Source: an uncultured Bacteroides sp. (GTDB taxonomy: Bacteria > Bacteroidota > Bacteroidia > Cytophagales > Cyclobacteriaceae). From it: 64,000 nt of DNA. Below are positions 1 to 8,126 of this stretch, piece by piece. The stretch spans positions 1 to 64,000 of the forward strand of contig CABHOV010000040.1 of the NCBI GenBank assembly GCA_902168185.1, read 5' to 3'. The translations under genes were made by a program, and so were the position numbers. Each line of letters opens with the position of its first letter. Positions within the stretch are counted from its first letter, which is position 1. The notes under the pieces were generated by a model, which ran no database searches, had not been told where the DNA came from, and saw nothing but the letters and a program-made list of their open reading frames with translations.

Positions 1-3
1 CTT

Positions 4-1416
4 TCACCCATTGATGGCCTGTCGAGTCCCAAAGTTCTTTAGAAAATAACGATCGGTATAGTATACTTCACTTTCCAATCGTCCATTAGTATGATAGGTC
101 TCCCATTTTCCGATGCTCCTGTTATCTTTATAGCGACCAGCAGAGGTATAGGTGTTGTGATCTGAGTAATATAAAAACACGCCATCGCGTTTATCGTCTT
201 TATAAGATCCCTTCATTTGTATAACACCGTTTGCATAGTGGTCGCGCACAGCTCCTTGCCACAAACCTAATGAATCGCGATAGCCAATCCGGTAATATTC
301 AGCGGGTGGCCCCGACACTTCTTCCCAATTGCGATCGTACCATACCGTTGTCATTTTCATGGGAGGCTGATCAGGTTCAGGCTCCTCTTTCTCAACGCGT
401 ACCCGCGTCATCAGTAAAGGGTAATCCAGCGATATAAAAGCCTTCAAAGAATCCTGCGCCAATTCTATACTATCCAGGTATATATAGGATTCACGATCAA
501 TCATCGCTACGCGCGCGATATTGATTTTCTTGCGTAATGCTATATACCGCTTTAGCTTAAAGGTATCAGGTTGCAAGGCTTCCGGTATATATTCCTGCTC
601 CTGCAAGAGTATACCGGCAGTATCCCACAACATCGTATTTTTCCGGAACGCATCGGCAAAAGCCTCATCCGACAGGTTCTTCTTATCGAAGACCGCATTC
701 GCGGAATCTTCTGCCGCCAATACTTTCTGAAAGAAATCAAAGTAATGTACCTGGTAACGAGGAAGCGCAAAATATAGCAGTATAAGGATTGGAACGAATG
801 CATACTCCACTAAAACCTTGTGAAACGACCGGGTGAACACCAGCGTAAATACCGCCAGCACGATACCGGCCGCAAGACCACCGAAGTGTGCCGCCTGATC
901 TCCATTGAGTGCAGCAGAGAATACTATATTGATACCCAGAAAGACAATGAAAATAATCAAAATGGGTATTACTGAAGTTTTCTGTTGCCGGCTATAGTAT
1001 AGATTACAAACAAGCAAAAAACCTATTAGCCCGAAAAGCGCACCTGACGCTCCCACTCCAACACTAAACAAATGCCAATACAAACTACTGTATGCAGCGG
1101 CTATGCCCGTACTGAAGTATACCCACAAGACCTTCTTCGTTCCTACTCTTTCTTCCAGCTCACTTCCTACCACCAGCAACAAGCTCATGTTTAGGGCGAT
1201 GTGTAGTAAATGTCCATGCATAAACATGTGCGTGAACAATCTATACCATTCATCGCGCAGTACATAGGGATTGAACAGTGCTCCATGTTTCAGAGCATTC
1301 TGACTCCAGGCAGGTTCATCCAGCGTGCCGGCCTGAAAATACATCACGACAAAAACACCGATGTTAACAACCAGGAGTATAATGGTGGCCGGATATTTCT
1401 TTATAAACGCTAGCAT
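4..1416 (-). CDS. Rhomboid family intramembrane serine protease with C-terminal MORN-like repeats
   Basis: 470 aa. Residues 1-220 form a polytopic rhomboid domain: HIALN (His72, Asn76) matches the family HxxxN motif, GASG supplies the catalytic Ser124, and the His of AAHFGG (His177) completes the Ser-His dyad. It should cleave transmembrane substrates within the inner membrane. After the last membrane segment there is a roughly 130-residue soluble linker, then about 100 residues of repeated G-x-W/Y-x3-YxNG-type units (HYANGVIQMKG, YHTNGRLESE) resembling MORN/YwqK-type repeats. That tail is unusual for a rhomboid and may bind lipid or a partner (inference). The ATG at 1416 opens directly into the first membrane helix. 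The stop codon lies at positions 4-6, so the gene is complete. Rhomboid assignment is strong; the tail assignment is moderate. Confidence 0.9.
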   Translation of the reverse strand: MLAFIKKYPATIILLVVNIGVFVVMYFQAGTLDEPAWSQNALKHGALFNPYVLRDEWYRLFTHMFMHGHLLHIALNMSLLLVVGSELEERVGTKKVLWVYFSTGIAAAYSSLYWHLFSVGVGASGALFGLIGFLLVCNLYYSRQQKTSVIPILIIFIVFLGINIVFSAALNGDQAAHFGGLAAGIVLAVFTLVFTRSFHKVLVEYAFVPILILLYFALPRYQVHYFDFFQKVLAAEDSANAVFDKKNLSDEAFADAFRKNTMLWDTAGILLQEQEYIPEALQPDTFKLKRYIALRKKINIARVAMIDRESYIYLDSIELAQDSLKAFISLDYPLLMTRVRVEKEEPEPDQPPMKMTTVWYDRNWEEVSGPPAEYYRIGYRDSLGLWQGAVRDHYANGVIQMKGSYKDDKRDGVFLYYSDHNTYTSAGRYKDNRSIGKWETYHTNGRLESEVYYTDRYFLKNFGTRQAING

Positions 1417-1450
1417 GACGGTGCCTTCATTAAATTGGTGGGCTAAACAG

Positions 1451-1458
1451 CAAATTTA
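1451..1458 (-). promoter_or_regulatory. Candidate Bacteroidota -7 element (TAAATTTG) upstream of the rhomboid gene
   Basis: On the minus strand the octamer matches TAnnTTTG, the known -7 consensus of the Bacteroidota primary sigma factor, and lies 35 bases before the rhomboid start. No TTG is visible at the expected -33 position, so this is only a half-site match. Confidence 0.3.
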
Positions 1459-1485
1459 TACCAGCTATACAGTTACAGTATAGAT

Positions 1486-1887
1486 CTATTCGTCTGGTCC
1501 TTTTCTCCATTTCTTTTTCTCGGAGTGAAGCTTCTTCTTCTGAATCCGGTTTTGAACCGATGTTTTGGAGGGCTTCGTGGCCTTGCGCGCTTTCTTTTTT
1601 TCAAAGGCTTTCGCGATGACCTTTTGGAATTTCAGAATTACGGCTTCCTTATTATCAAGCTGCGAACGTTTATCCTGTGATGTCAATACCAGTACCCCCT
1701 CCGTTGTAAGGCGGGTGGCCAGTTTCATGGCCAGGATCTGCTTTTCTTCTTCGGTGAGAATAGATGAATTCGCAACATCGAACTTCAACGTTACTTTCGT
1801 ATTTACTTTGTTTACATTCTGCCCGCCAGGTCCGCTGCTGCGCGATGTACTGAAAACTAACTCTCTGCTTAACTTTGTTGGATCCAT
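1486..1887 (-). CDS. arfB: Alternative ribosome-rescue factor / peptidyl-tRNA hydrolase ArfB
   Basis: 133 aa, the usual length of ArfB (YaeJ). The N-terminal half is the class I release-factor catalytic domain with GPGGQNVNK; the GGQ at residues 21-23 hydrolyses the ester bond of peptidyl-tRNA. The C-terminus is a lysine/arginine-rich tail (KKKLHSEKKKWRKG) that in ArfB enters the empty mRNA channel of ribosomes stalled without a stop codon. There is no codon-recognition domain, which separates it from RF1/RF2. It is cytoplasmic. It is followed by the rhomboid gene after 69 bases containing a candidate promoter, so the two are probably transcribed separately. Confidence 0.95.
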   Translation of the reverse strand: MDPTKLSRELVFSTSRSSGPGGQNVNKVNTKVTLKFDVANSSILTEEEKQILAMKLATRLTTEGVLVLTSQDKRSQLDNKEAVILKFQKVIAKAFEKKKARKATKPSKTSVQNRIQKKKLHSEKKKWRKGPDE

Positions 1888-1917
1888 GGCGTGGATACGG
1901 ATTTATACCGGTATATG

Positions 1918-2706
1918 TTACTTGATAATTTCCTTTACTAGCTTCCGCTCTTTTGCTTCTCCGTTTTCTTCGTAGACGTAGTAAGCGTTACTTTCATCTT
2001 TAAGAGCGATTACTTTCTTCACTTCGTTATCTTCAAAATATATCGCAGCCTGATCATCGCAGGCATAGCCCGGTTTAAATTCCTTGGACTTTATATACGA
2101 GTGATAGAGCGGCCTGCGCGTGGGCTCGGAATCATAATGTGGACAATGACTTCCTTTGATAAAGCCCAGGCATTCAACCTTGGATATACCTTTCGGACGT
2201 GAATCAGTAGTACCATGTTCGAACCAGCAAAGTGAGCCTGCGCTTCCACCAGCCAAAACAATTCCTTTGTCCCATGCCTGGCGTAAAATGGTATCTATAC
2301 CTTGCGCCTTCCAGATAGCCATCATGTTCAAGGTATTGCCACCTCCTACTACAATACCATCCATGCTCAGTAAAACTTCTTCAAACGATACCTTCTGATT
2401 ATAGCTGCTGATGAACATGCGTTGAACAAAAGGCTTTACATCCAGCGGAGCACAAGTCTCAAACCAGTTTGCAATACCAAACGGATTATCGGCAGATGCC
2501 GTGGGTATAAAACAAAGACGCGGCATACTTTTACCCGTAAGCCCAGCCATATATTTGATAAATGTTTGGTTATAACCTCCTCCGAAAATCAGGATTTTAC
2601 GTTTGTTATTTTCTACAGACATGCTCATAGCGTTCGATGATGAGAGTGGTAAATTCATTCCTACAAAGGTCGTACTTGTTATTCCGATAAATTTTCTTCT
2701 TTTCAT
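1918..2706 (-). CDS. S51 family (peptidase E / cyanophycinase-like) serine peptidase, exported
   Basis: 262 aa from the preferred start. The reading frame is open to 2763, but the ATG at 2706 gives MKRRKFIGITS followed by a hydrophobic stretch, a better export signal (possibly Tat-like or lipoprotein-like) than the upstream extension. S51 features are clear: an initial beta-strand/GGGYN turn, VVGGGNT, and the nucleophile elbow AGGSAGSLCW (Ser about residue 155), followed by a His-containing GSHCPHYD segment. Family members cleave Asp-X dipeptides (peptidase E) or cyanophycin. The specificity cannot be told from sequence alone. It sits between arfB and the nitronate monooxygenase-like gene. 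Confidence 0.8.
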   Translation of the reverse strand: MKRRKFIGITSTTFVGMNLPLSSSNAMSMSVENNKRKILIFGGGYNQTFIKYMAGLTGKSMPRLCFIPTASADNPFGIANWFETCAPLDVKPFVQRMFISSYNQKVSFEEVLLSMDGIVVGGGNTLNMMAIWKAQGIDTILRQAWDKGIVLAGGSAGSLCWFEHGTTDSRPKGISKVECLGFIKGSHCPHYDSEPTRRPLYHSYIKSKEFKPGYACDDQAAIYFEDNEVKKVIALKDESNAYYVYEENGEAKERKLVKEIIK

Positions 2707-2799
2707 ACTCTTGAGAGGGTCAGGTTTGAAGAGCTGTTTTAAGATATATATTCTTTCATACAAAATAAACCGAATAACAACGAAAAGCTGAAAAGTAAG

Positions 2800-3771
2800 T
2801 TAAGACTGTTTGCGCGCCAGGGTATATTCGTCTACCAGCGTACGCACGATCTGCGCCATTGGCAACACGCGTTTCACATGTTCAATTGCGGGACCAGCGC
2901 ACCAAACGGTTTTATAGGTAGCACCAAAGGCGGCCTTCTCCACGGCCTTCATGCCGCGCAACGCGATCAGCATTTTAGCATACTTCTTTAAGGTCTTGTT
3001 ATTATTCAGGATCCACTCCAGCCAATTGGCTTTCGTACCAAGCTGCTGCACATAAGGCGTATTGATCACCGTAAGCGGTGAACCGGACAGCTTGTTTGTG
3101 CGGACTATATCTTTTTCACCGTAGTCAATCATCGCCTGTTTATACTCGGGAGATATATCCGATTCTTCACACGCTATAAAGATGGTGCCAACCGATACAC
3201 CCGCAGCACCCCAATCTGTAGCCTGCTTTATGTCTTGTCCGTGTGCTACACCACCTGCAGAGATAATCGGAATGTTGCAATGCTCTTTTAGCTCGGTAAT
3301 CAATTCCTGTGGAGATAAATTTCCTGCATGGCCCCCAGCCCTGGAGTTGACAGCGATCACAGCATCGGCTCCGAGGGCTTCTACTTTTTGTGCGTATTGC
3401 AGATCCACTACATCACAAAATACTTTTATACCCAGTGGCCGGCATCGCTCGATTACTTCTTTCGGATTACCCAGCGAAGTAATGATATAGTCTACTTTCA
3501 ATTCCAGTAACGTATCCAGCTGGCTTTTATACTTTGGGTTTGATTTGTTCACGATCAGGTTAACACCAAATGGCTTTGATGAAAAGGCTTTGATCTCCCG
3601 GATGGCTGCCCGCAATTCCTGGTCCGTTCTGTAGTTCAATGCCGGGAATGCGGCTGTAACGCCCTGGCTAAGGGCCGCCTTGATCATCTTTGTGTTCGAG
3701 ATCAGAAACATAGGAGCGACAATGACGGGGTACTCGATTCCAAGGAGTTTATCCAATGTGATGTTCGACAT
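2800..3771 (-). CDS. Nitronate monooxygenase / FMN-dependent 2-nitropropane dioxygenase family protein
   Basis: 323 aa TIM-barrel flavoprotein. The N-terminal LGIEYPVIVAPM, the central NSRAGGHAGN turn and IPIISAGGVAHGQD followed by GVSVGTIFI are the typical FMN/phosphate-binding segments of the NMO family. Members oxidise alkyl nitronates using O2, and the related FabK group reduces enoyl-ACP; the sequence resembles NMO more, but substrate is uncertain. It starts with ATG at 3771, 11 bases after the stop of the SDR gene, so the two are probably co-transcribed. No signal peptide, hence cytoplasmic. Confidence 0.85.
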   Translation of the reverse strand: MSNITLDKLLGIEYPVIVAPMFLISNTKMIKAALSQGVTAAFPALNYRTDQELRAAIREIKAFSSKPFGVNLIVNKSNPKYKSQLDTLLELKVDYIITSLGNPKEVIERCRPLGIKVFCDVVDLQYAQKVEALGADAVIAVNSRAGGHAGNLSPQELITELKEHCNIPIISAGGVAHGQDIKQATDWGAAGVSVGTIFIACEESDISPEYKQAMIDYGEKDIVRTNKLSGSPLTVINTPYVQQLGTKANWLEWILNNNKTLKKYAKMLIALRGMKAVEKAAFGATYKTVWCAGPAIEHVKRVLPMAQIVRTLVDEYTLARKQS

Positions 3772-3782
3772 GTATATATAGG

Positions 3783-4598
3783 TCAGCGGTTTTGTGATAG
3801 TGCAGTACTTGCTATAGCAAGTGGATCGTGGTGAATAAATGTATAGTTTAGCAATTGCTTCAGCTTCTCTGAACTCACAATTTTAGATTTGCTACTATCG
3901 GACTCAACAAACGTTGGGGGTTCCATACCGAGTATTCCACTGGCACGGGTATAAAACTCTTTTCGGGTTGGATGCAGATCTGCACATGCGTTGAATACTT
4001 CATCCCAGATTTCCTGTTCAATAACCTGTTTGATTATATCGATGCAATCGTCCAGATGAATGATATTGACAGCATGGTTTTTACCTGCTAAGTCTTTTTT
4101 ACCGGAAAGAAACCTACCGGGATGTCTGCCGGGGCCAACGAGTCCGCCGAAGCGTATCGTGGTCGTTACAAACTGTGCATTGATTATCGCCTCTGCTTGC
4201 GCGAGATAAGAATCCTGCGCAGCATCTTCTTCGTGTACTATACCGTCACGATCCGGGTAAACCGCTGTTGAGCTTATATATACTATGTTCGAAATGCTAC
4301 CGCGCTTTGCTTCACCCAATACTTGCTCGAGTAGCGCAAGATAGGTTTCCGGTGAACTTGATTTTATCCGTGGTGGTATACTGATGATCAATATATCCGA
4401 CTGAAAAAAAAACTGAAGGTCTTTTCCTTCTGCACGTGGATTGAACTTTAACAAGTATGGCTTTATACCGAGCTCTGTGAGTTCCCTAAACTTAGCTTCC
4501 TGTGTAGTAGAGCCTGCAACATTATATCCCGACCTGACAAGTTCTGCACCAAGCGGTTTCCCCAGCCATCCGCATCCCAGTATACTAATCGATTTCAA
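3783..4598 (-). CDS. NAD(P)-dependent SDR/epimerase family protein (YeeZ-like)
   Basis: 271 aa. The protein opens directly with a Rossmann dinucleotide-binding motif (ISILGCGWLGKPL), later followed by VYISSTAVYP, the position of the catalytic Ser in extended SDRs, and TIRFGGLVGPGRHPG, typical of sugar-nucleotide epimerase-like proteins of the YeeZ group. The start is TTG (4598-4596); no in-frame ATG gives a complete Rossmann fold, so TTG is accepted. Reaction and substrate are unknown. The downstream flavoenzyme gene is only 11 bases away, suggesting a two-gene operon. Confidence 0.75.
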   Translation of the reverse strand: MKSISILGCGWLGKPLGAELVRSGYNVAGSTTQEAKFRELTELGIKPYLLKFNPRAEGKDLQFFFQSDILIISIPPRIKSSSPETYLALLEQVLGEAKRGSISNIVYISSTAVYPDRDGIVHEEDAAQDSYLAQAEAIINAQFVTTTIRFGGLVGPGRHPGRFLSGKKDLAGKNHAVNIIHLDDCIDIIKQVIEQEIWDEVFNACADLHPTRKEFYTRASGILGMEPPTFVESDSSKSKIVSSEKLKQLLNYTFIHHDPLAIASTALSQNR

Positions 4599-4648
4599 CG
4601 TATTATTTCTTTAAAGGATCTGGTCAGCGGACGCATGTATATATACCG

Positions 4649-5848
4649 TCAGTTTGCTGTAATTTCAATTTCAATGCGATCGTTCAGTTTGGCACTCGGT
4701 CCGTTTTCAGGGGCAAGCATGTTCTGTGAACCCCATGCATAAATGTCTGCGCGGCTTTTATCTATACCGTGATCAATGAGATAATTCTGTACGGCTACCG
4801 CGCGCAGCCTCGAAAGCTCTTTGGCATTGCCGGTCACTTCTTCTGCACCCTTTGTTGTAAAATAATTTTTGGATTCCCCTACCGCTATGATCTTCTTCGA
4901 ATTCATGGTGTTGCAATGACCGTGGATCTTGATCCTGTAATTTGGATTATTCGTCATCATGCTGACAAGCTCATCTAATTCGCTTTTAGATTCCGGTAAC
5001 ATCACCACAGCATCCTTGTAGAAGGCCACATGATACATAACGGATACATCACCCTTCTTCATGCGTTCCAACGTATAAGGAATAACCCAGGCACCTTTAG
5101 CATCTTGTACCGAACCACCTTCAATCGTAGACGGATTATTGTAGTCCATAAACCGCACAACTTCTTTATACCCAAAGATACCGCATACCAACGACATCGG
5201 ATTGTTCGCGTTGGAAGGACGAAGTATATCTATATACTTATCTGTTTTATAAGTCGCCAGGTCACGACCACGGTTAAAATCCACATTGTGTACTTCACCT
5301 TTCACTGGCTTACCATCGGCTGTTTGCAATACGAATCTAAAAAGTTTACCACGCACCACGGCGGGTACTTCGGGCTCCGCGTTCGCCGCACTATCCGGTG
5401 TAGCTGCCGGAATTTCAGCCACAGCCACGGTGTCAGCCGTTACAGGAGGAGCGACATCCGGTATAACTGCAGCGGTTGTATCTTTAGGGGGATCAACTTG
5501 CACTACCGGTTTTTCTATAATTACGGGTGGCAATGCGCCACCTTCCAATACACCGGTATAAAGCCAGGCATCTTTAAACTCACTTTCTTTCTGAAGACTC
5601 GTGACTTTCGCTTGCACCTCAGCACGGTTTGTACTTTTAAGAGTATATACATAGTAGAGATGCTTCTTGTTATATAGTCCGTAATCTGCATAATACAGAC
5701 GACTGCGGACATAGCCGGTAAACTTTTCCGCATTTGTTTCTACGGCAAATACTCCTACTACAGCATAATGATACTGCTGTGCGAAAGTGGCCGAAGCGAT
5801 GAGAACAAAAAATGCCATGACGGCCAAACGGGTAACTATATTTTTCAT
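4649..5848 (-). CDS. SPOR-like/OmpA family outer-membrane protein
   Basis: 399 aa. An N-terminal Sec signal (…LIASATFAQQ) precedes a roughly 75-residue SPOR-like domain (YHYAVVGVFAVETNAEKF … FKDAWLYTG). A Pro/Val/Ala-rich linker (about residues 110-165) leads to a beta-rich middle region and a C-terminal OmpA peptidoglycan-binding domain: IKIHGHCNT, LSRLRAVAVQNYLIDHGI, and LNDRIEIEI near the end. It probably sits at the outer membrane and binds peptidoglycan non-covalently. A similar SPOR-like domain ends the PorP-family protein at 30133-31554, linking the two by domain reuse. ATG at 5848. The gene stands alone with 185 bases of non-coding DNA upstream. Confidence 0.85.
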   Translation of the reverse strand: MKNIVTRLAVMAFFVLIASATFAQQYHYAVVGVFAVETNAEKFTGYVRSRLYYADYGLYNKKHLYYVYTLKSTNRAEVQAKVTSLQKESEFKDAWLYTGVLEGGALPPVIIEKPVVQVDPPKDTTAAVIPDVAPPVTADTVAVAEIPAATPDSAANAEPEVPAVVRGKLFRFVLQTADGKPVKGEVHNVDFNRGRDLATYKTDKYIDILRPSNANNPMSLVCGIFGYKEVVRFMDYNNPSTIEGGSVQDAKGAWVIPYTLERMKKGDVSVMYHVAFYKDAVVMLPESKSELDELVSMMTNNPNYRIKIHGHCNTMNSKKIIAVGESKNYFTTKGAEEVTGNAKELSRLRAVAVQNYLIDHGIDKSRADIYAWGSQNMLAPENGPSAKLNDRIEIEITAN

Positions 5849-6033
5849 AGGCTTTAGAGGGGGAATGCTGCTAAATTAGTAAAAAGGTTTTAGCTATGAA
5901 TCATCCGCCGTGAATTGATCCTGATTTTTACATTCTTTTTGTTAACGCCTACATAATGTAGTTCAGCTCATCGGGTGTCTTTAAAATTTTTAGAAACATT
6001 TCCTGAGCTCTTTCACACGGTATATCCACGAAA

Positions 6034-6810
6034 TTAAAAATCAGTATTGGGCTCTTTCAAACTCAACTCCTCGATCCAGATATTACGGAAAAGAACATCG
6101 TGTCCTTCGGCCTGTAACTTCAAGCCACCCGGAACATCCGTAATACCCTTACCTCCATCATTGCCACCATCGATACCTGAATTAGCACCGCCCCACACTT
6201 GTTGTATAGGTTGGTTGGTATATACTTGACGGCCGTTAAAGTACATGGACAACATCGCTTTTTCCGTGAGCTTTCCATTTTCAAATCGTGCTGCACGGAA
6301 TACTATATCATACGCATTCCATTTGCCCAGACCGTTGTATGCATCGTATGGTGATTCGGTTTCATTAATCACTGCTGCCATACCATGGCTGGTGGAGTCA
6401 CCATCCAATACCTGGATCTCATAGCGGTTTTGCAAATACACACCGCTGTTGCCACCTGGCTTTACAATTAGAAATTCAATGTGAAGTCTGAAATCACGAA
6501 AGTCTTTTTTCGTAACTATATCTGCTGTGCCGTATTTACCACCGGCAGCAGTAGGGTCGTTACCATTCAGTACCGTGCCTTTATCAACGGGATCCTTCAC
6601 GATGGTCCATTTTATAGGCAATGAAGCCGCCAGCCGCGGGCCTTTCCAATACGTCCACTTCTCATCCAGCATTTTTCGTGTACCGTCAAAAAATACCTCT
6701 GCCTTTTTAGGAGCCTTCGCTCCCACACCAACCTGTGCGTGTATGGGAAACGCGAACGCTATACTCACAATTGCCAGGAATACGATGCGTGTGTTGAGAG
6801 TCTTTTTCAT
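6034..6810 (-). CDS. Secreted DUF1080 (3-keto-disaccharide hydrolase-like) protein
   Basis: 258 aa from the ATG at 6810; the frame extends to a TTG at 6819, which is less likely. A Sec signal (MKKTLNTRIVFLAIVSIAFAFPIHAQ) is followed by one DUF1080 jelly-roll domain: ADIVTKKDFRDFRLHIEF, KPGGNSGVYLQNRYEIQVLD and the closing HDVLFRNIWIEEL are hallmark segments. DUF1080 proteins are concanavalin-like folds common in Bacteroidota and Planctomycetes; characterised members act on 3-keto-glycosides, others only bind glycans. It is therefore likely a periplasmic or surface sugar-acting protein, with the exact reaction unknown. Confidence 0.85.
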   Translation of the reverse strand: MKKTLNTRIVFLAIVSIAFAFPIHAQVGVGAKAPKKAEVFFDGTRKMLDEKWTYWKGPRLAASLPIKWTIVKDPVDKGTVLNGNDPTAAGGKYGTADIVTKKDFRDFRLHIEFLIVKPGGNSGVYLQNRYEIQVLDGDSTSHGMAAVINETESPYDAYNGLGKWNAYDIVFRAARFENGKLTEKAMLSMYFNGRQVYTNQPIQQVWGGANSGIDGGNDGGKGITDVPGGLKLQAEGHDVLFRNIWIEELSLKEPNTDF

Positions 6811-6897
6811 TTTTTCCAAGGGTTATAGTTCTATACTTTGTTGAAACATCTATCAGATGGTATAAGGTTGGTCACTATGTATTGCAGCGCTTAATTA

Positions 6898-7269
6898 TTA
6901 TACCCAATTTCTCTTCTCAAAAAAACGAAACGCCAGGTAGCCCAGCCCTACCCCTATAATATTGGCAACAACGTCTGCTATAGAAGGACCGCGTCCAGGA
7001 ACAAACTGTTGTAAGAATTCGATCATGATACCAAAGGCTATACTATACAGTGTCGTGATCAAAAGCACCTTGGCGGGACGCCCGGTATAATCGCAGGTCT
7101 TCTTCAAAGCATAAGACGACAGCAACATCAGTGTACCAAAAATAAAAAAGTGAACAACTTTATCGATTTGAAAGAAACCTACTTTTGGAAGGGTCTTTCC
7201 CGGAATCAATGTTACCACCAGAATTATAAACGACCACAGCAATGCTGGCCAGGTATACCGAATCCACAT
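6898..7269 (-). CDS. VanZ family membrane protein
   Basis: 123 aa with four predicted membrane segments. The VanZ pattern is visible: DKVVHFFIFGTL, then AFGIMIEFLQQFVPGRGPSIADVVANIIGVGLG, where the E-Q…GR…D-N series is the conserved signature. VanZ itself gives low-level teicoplanin resistance, but most homologues have no known role beyond the envelope. It starts 2 bases after the aminotransferase stop, forming the last gene of a peptidase-aminotransferase-vanZ operon. Confidence 0.88.
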   Translation of the reverse strand: MWIRYTWPALLWSFIILVVTLIPGKTLPKVGFFQIDKVVHFFIFGTLMLLSSYALKKTCDYTGRPAKVLLITTLYSIAFGIMIEFLQQFVPGRGPSIADVVANIIGVGLGYLAFRFFEKRNWV

Positions 7270-7271
7270 AC

Positions 7272-8126
7272 TCAGAAAACTTTTGCTTTATAGTCAGCAT
7301 CTTCCAACGCGATAAGATCCTTCAATAGTGAGAGACTTACTTCGCCGGGTTTTCCATTTCCAATTTGTGTTTCATTTATCTGTACAATCGGAACAATCCG
7401 TTTGGTTGTACTCGTGAGGAAAGCTTCTTTTGCCTGACAGATATCATCGAGGGTAACAATGGCTTCTTCAGCCCTATATCTTTTCGCGGCAAGCTTCAGT
7501 ATATTTTTACGGGTGATGCCGTGCAACACATGATGTGCCGGTGTCACTACAGTATTGTCTTTTCGTACGATAAAAAGATTACAGCGCGGAAATTCTGAAA
7601 CTATACCATGCTGATGGTATAGCACGTCCATTGCTTTACTTTCCTTTACCTTGTTGATAAGCCAGATACCAATGGAGTAATTGATCGTTTTGGCGGATGC
7701 CAGATCCCTCCCATACTCATGGGTAATGATTTTGACACCATTTTTGATTTGATCCTCACTTGGTAGTGTAAGTGAATGCTGTGTGATGATCAGGTTCGGT
7801 TCACCAGGTTGATAGCCATCATCTGAATAGCCACCCGTAAGAATCATCTTTATACCTGACTCTGCTATATCATTTTTTTCAATCAAAGTATAGATCACCG
7901 ACTTGAGTTCTTCGCGCGTATGCGGAACTGCCAAGTGCATGGTAGCCGCAGAGTTGTAAAACCGGTCGAGGTAATCATCCAGGAAGTAAGGATGTCCATC
8001 ATGGATCTTGAAGAAATCAAAAATACCATACCCTCGTTGAATGGAGAGATCGCGCACATGCAGAAATGCATTTTCAACGGGCACGATTTCATGATGTATA
8101 TAGGCAAACTTACTATTTGATGGCAT
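7272..8126 (-). CDS. PLP-dependent class IV aminotransferase, probably D-amino-acid type
   Basis: 284 aa, cytoplasmic. Fold-type IV features: the Schiff-base lysine in SAKTINYS is Lys146 and the conserved acidic residue in GIVSEFPRCN is Glu178, almost the same numbering as Bacillus D-amino acid aminotransferase (Lys145/Glu177). LHGITRKNIL is the phosphate-binding region. The family also contains branched-chain aminotransferases and aminodeoxychorismate lyases; the short length and numbering favour a D-amino-acid transaminase (inference). The start overlaps the upstream P1 peptidase gene by 14 bases, indicating translational coupling, and vanZ follows after 2 bases. Confidence 0.82.
   Translation of the reverse strand: MPSNSKFAYIHHEIVPVENAFLHVRDLSIQRGYGIFDFFKIHDGHPYFLDDYLDRFYNSAATMHLAVPHTREELKSVIYTLIEKNDIAESGIKMILTGGYSDDGYQPGEPNLIITQHSLTLPSEDQIKNGVKIITHEYGRDLASAKTINYSIGIWLINKVKESKAMDVLYHQHGIVSEFPRCNLFIVRKDNTVVTPAHHVLHGITRKNILKLAAKRYRAEEAIVTLDDICQAKEAFLTSTTKRIVPIVQINETQIGNGKPGEVSLSLLKDLIALEDADYKAKVF

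Noticed and set aside
2800-3771. Enoyl-ACP reductase FabK
   Set aside because: Overall motif spacing fits nitronate monooxygenases better, and no fatty-acid genes are nearby.
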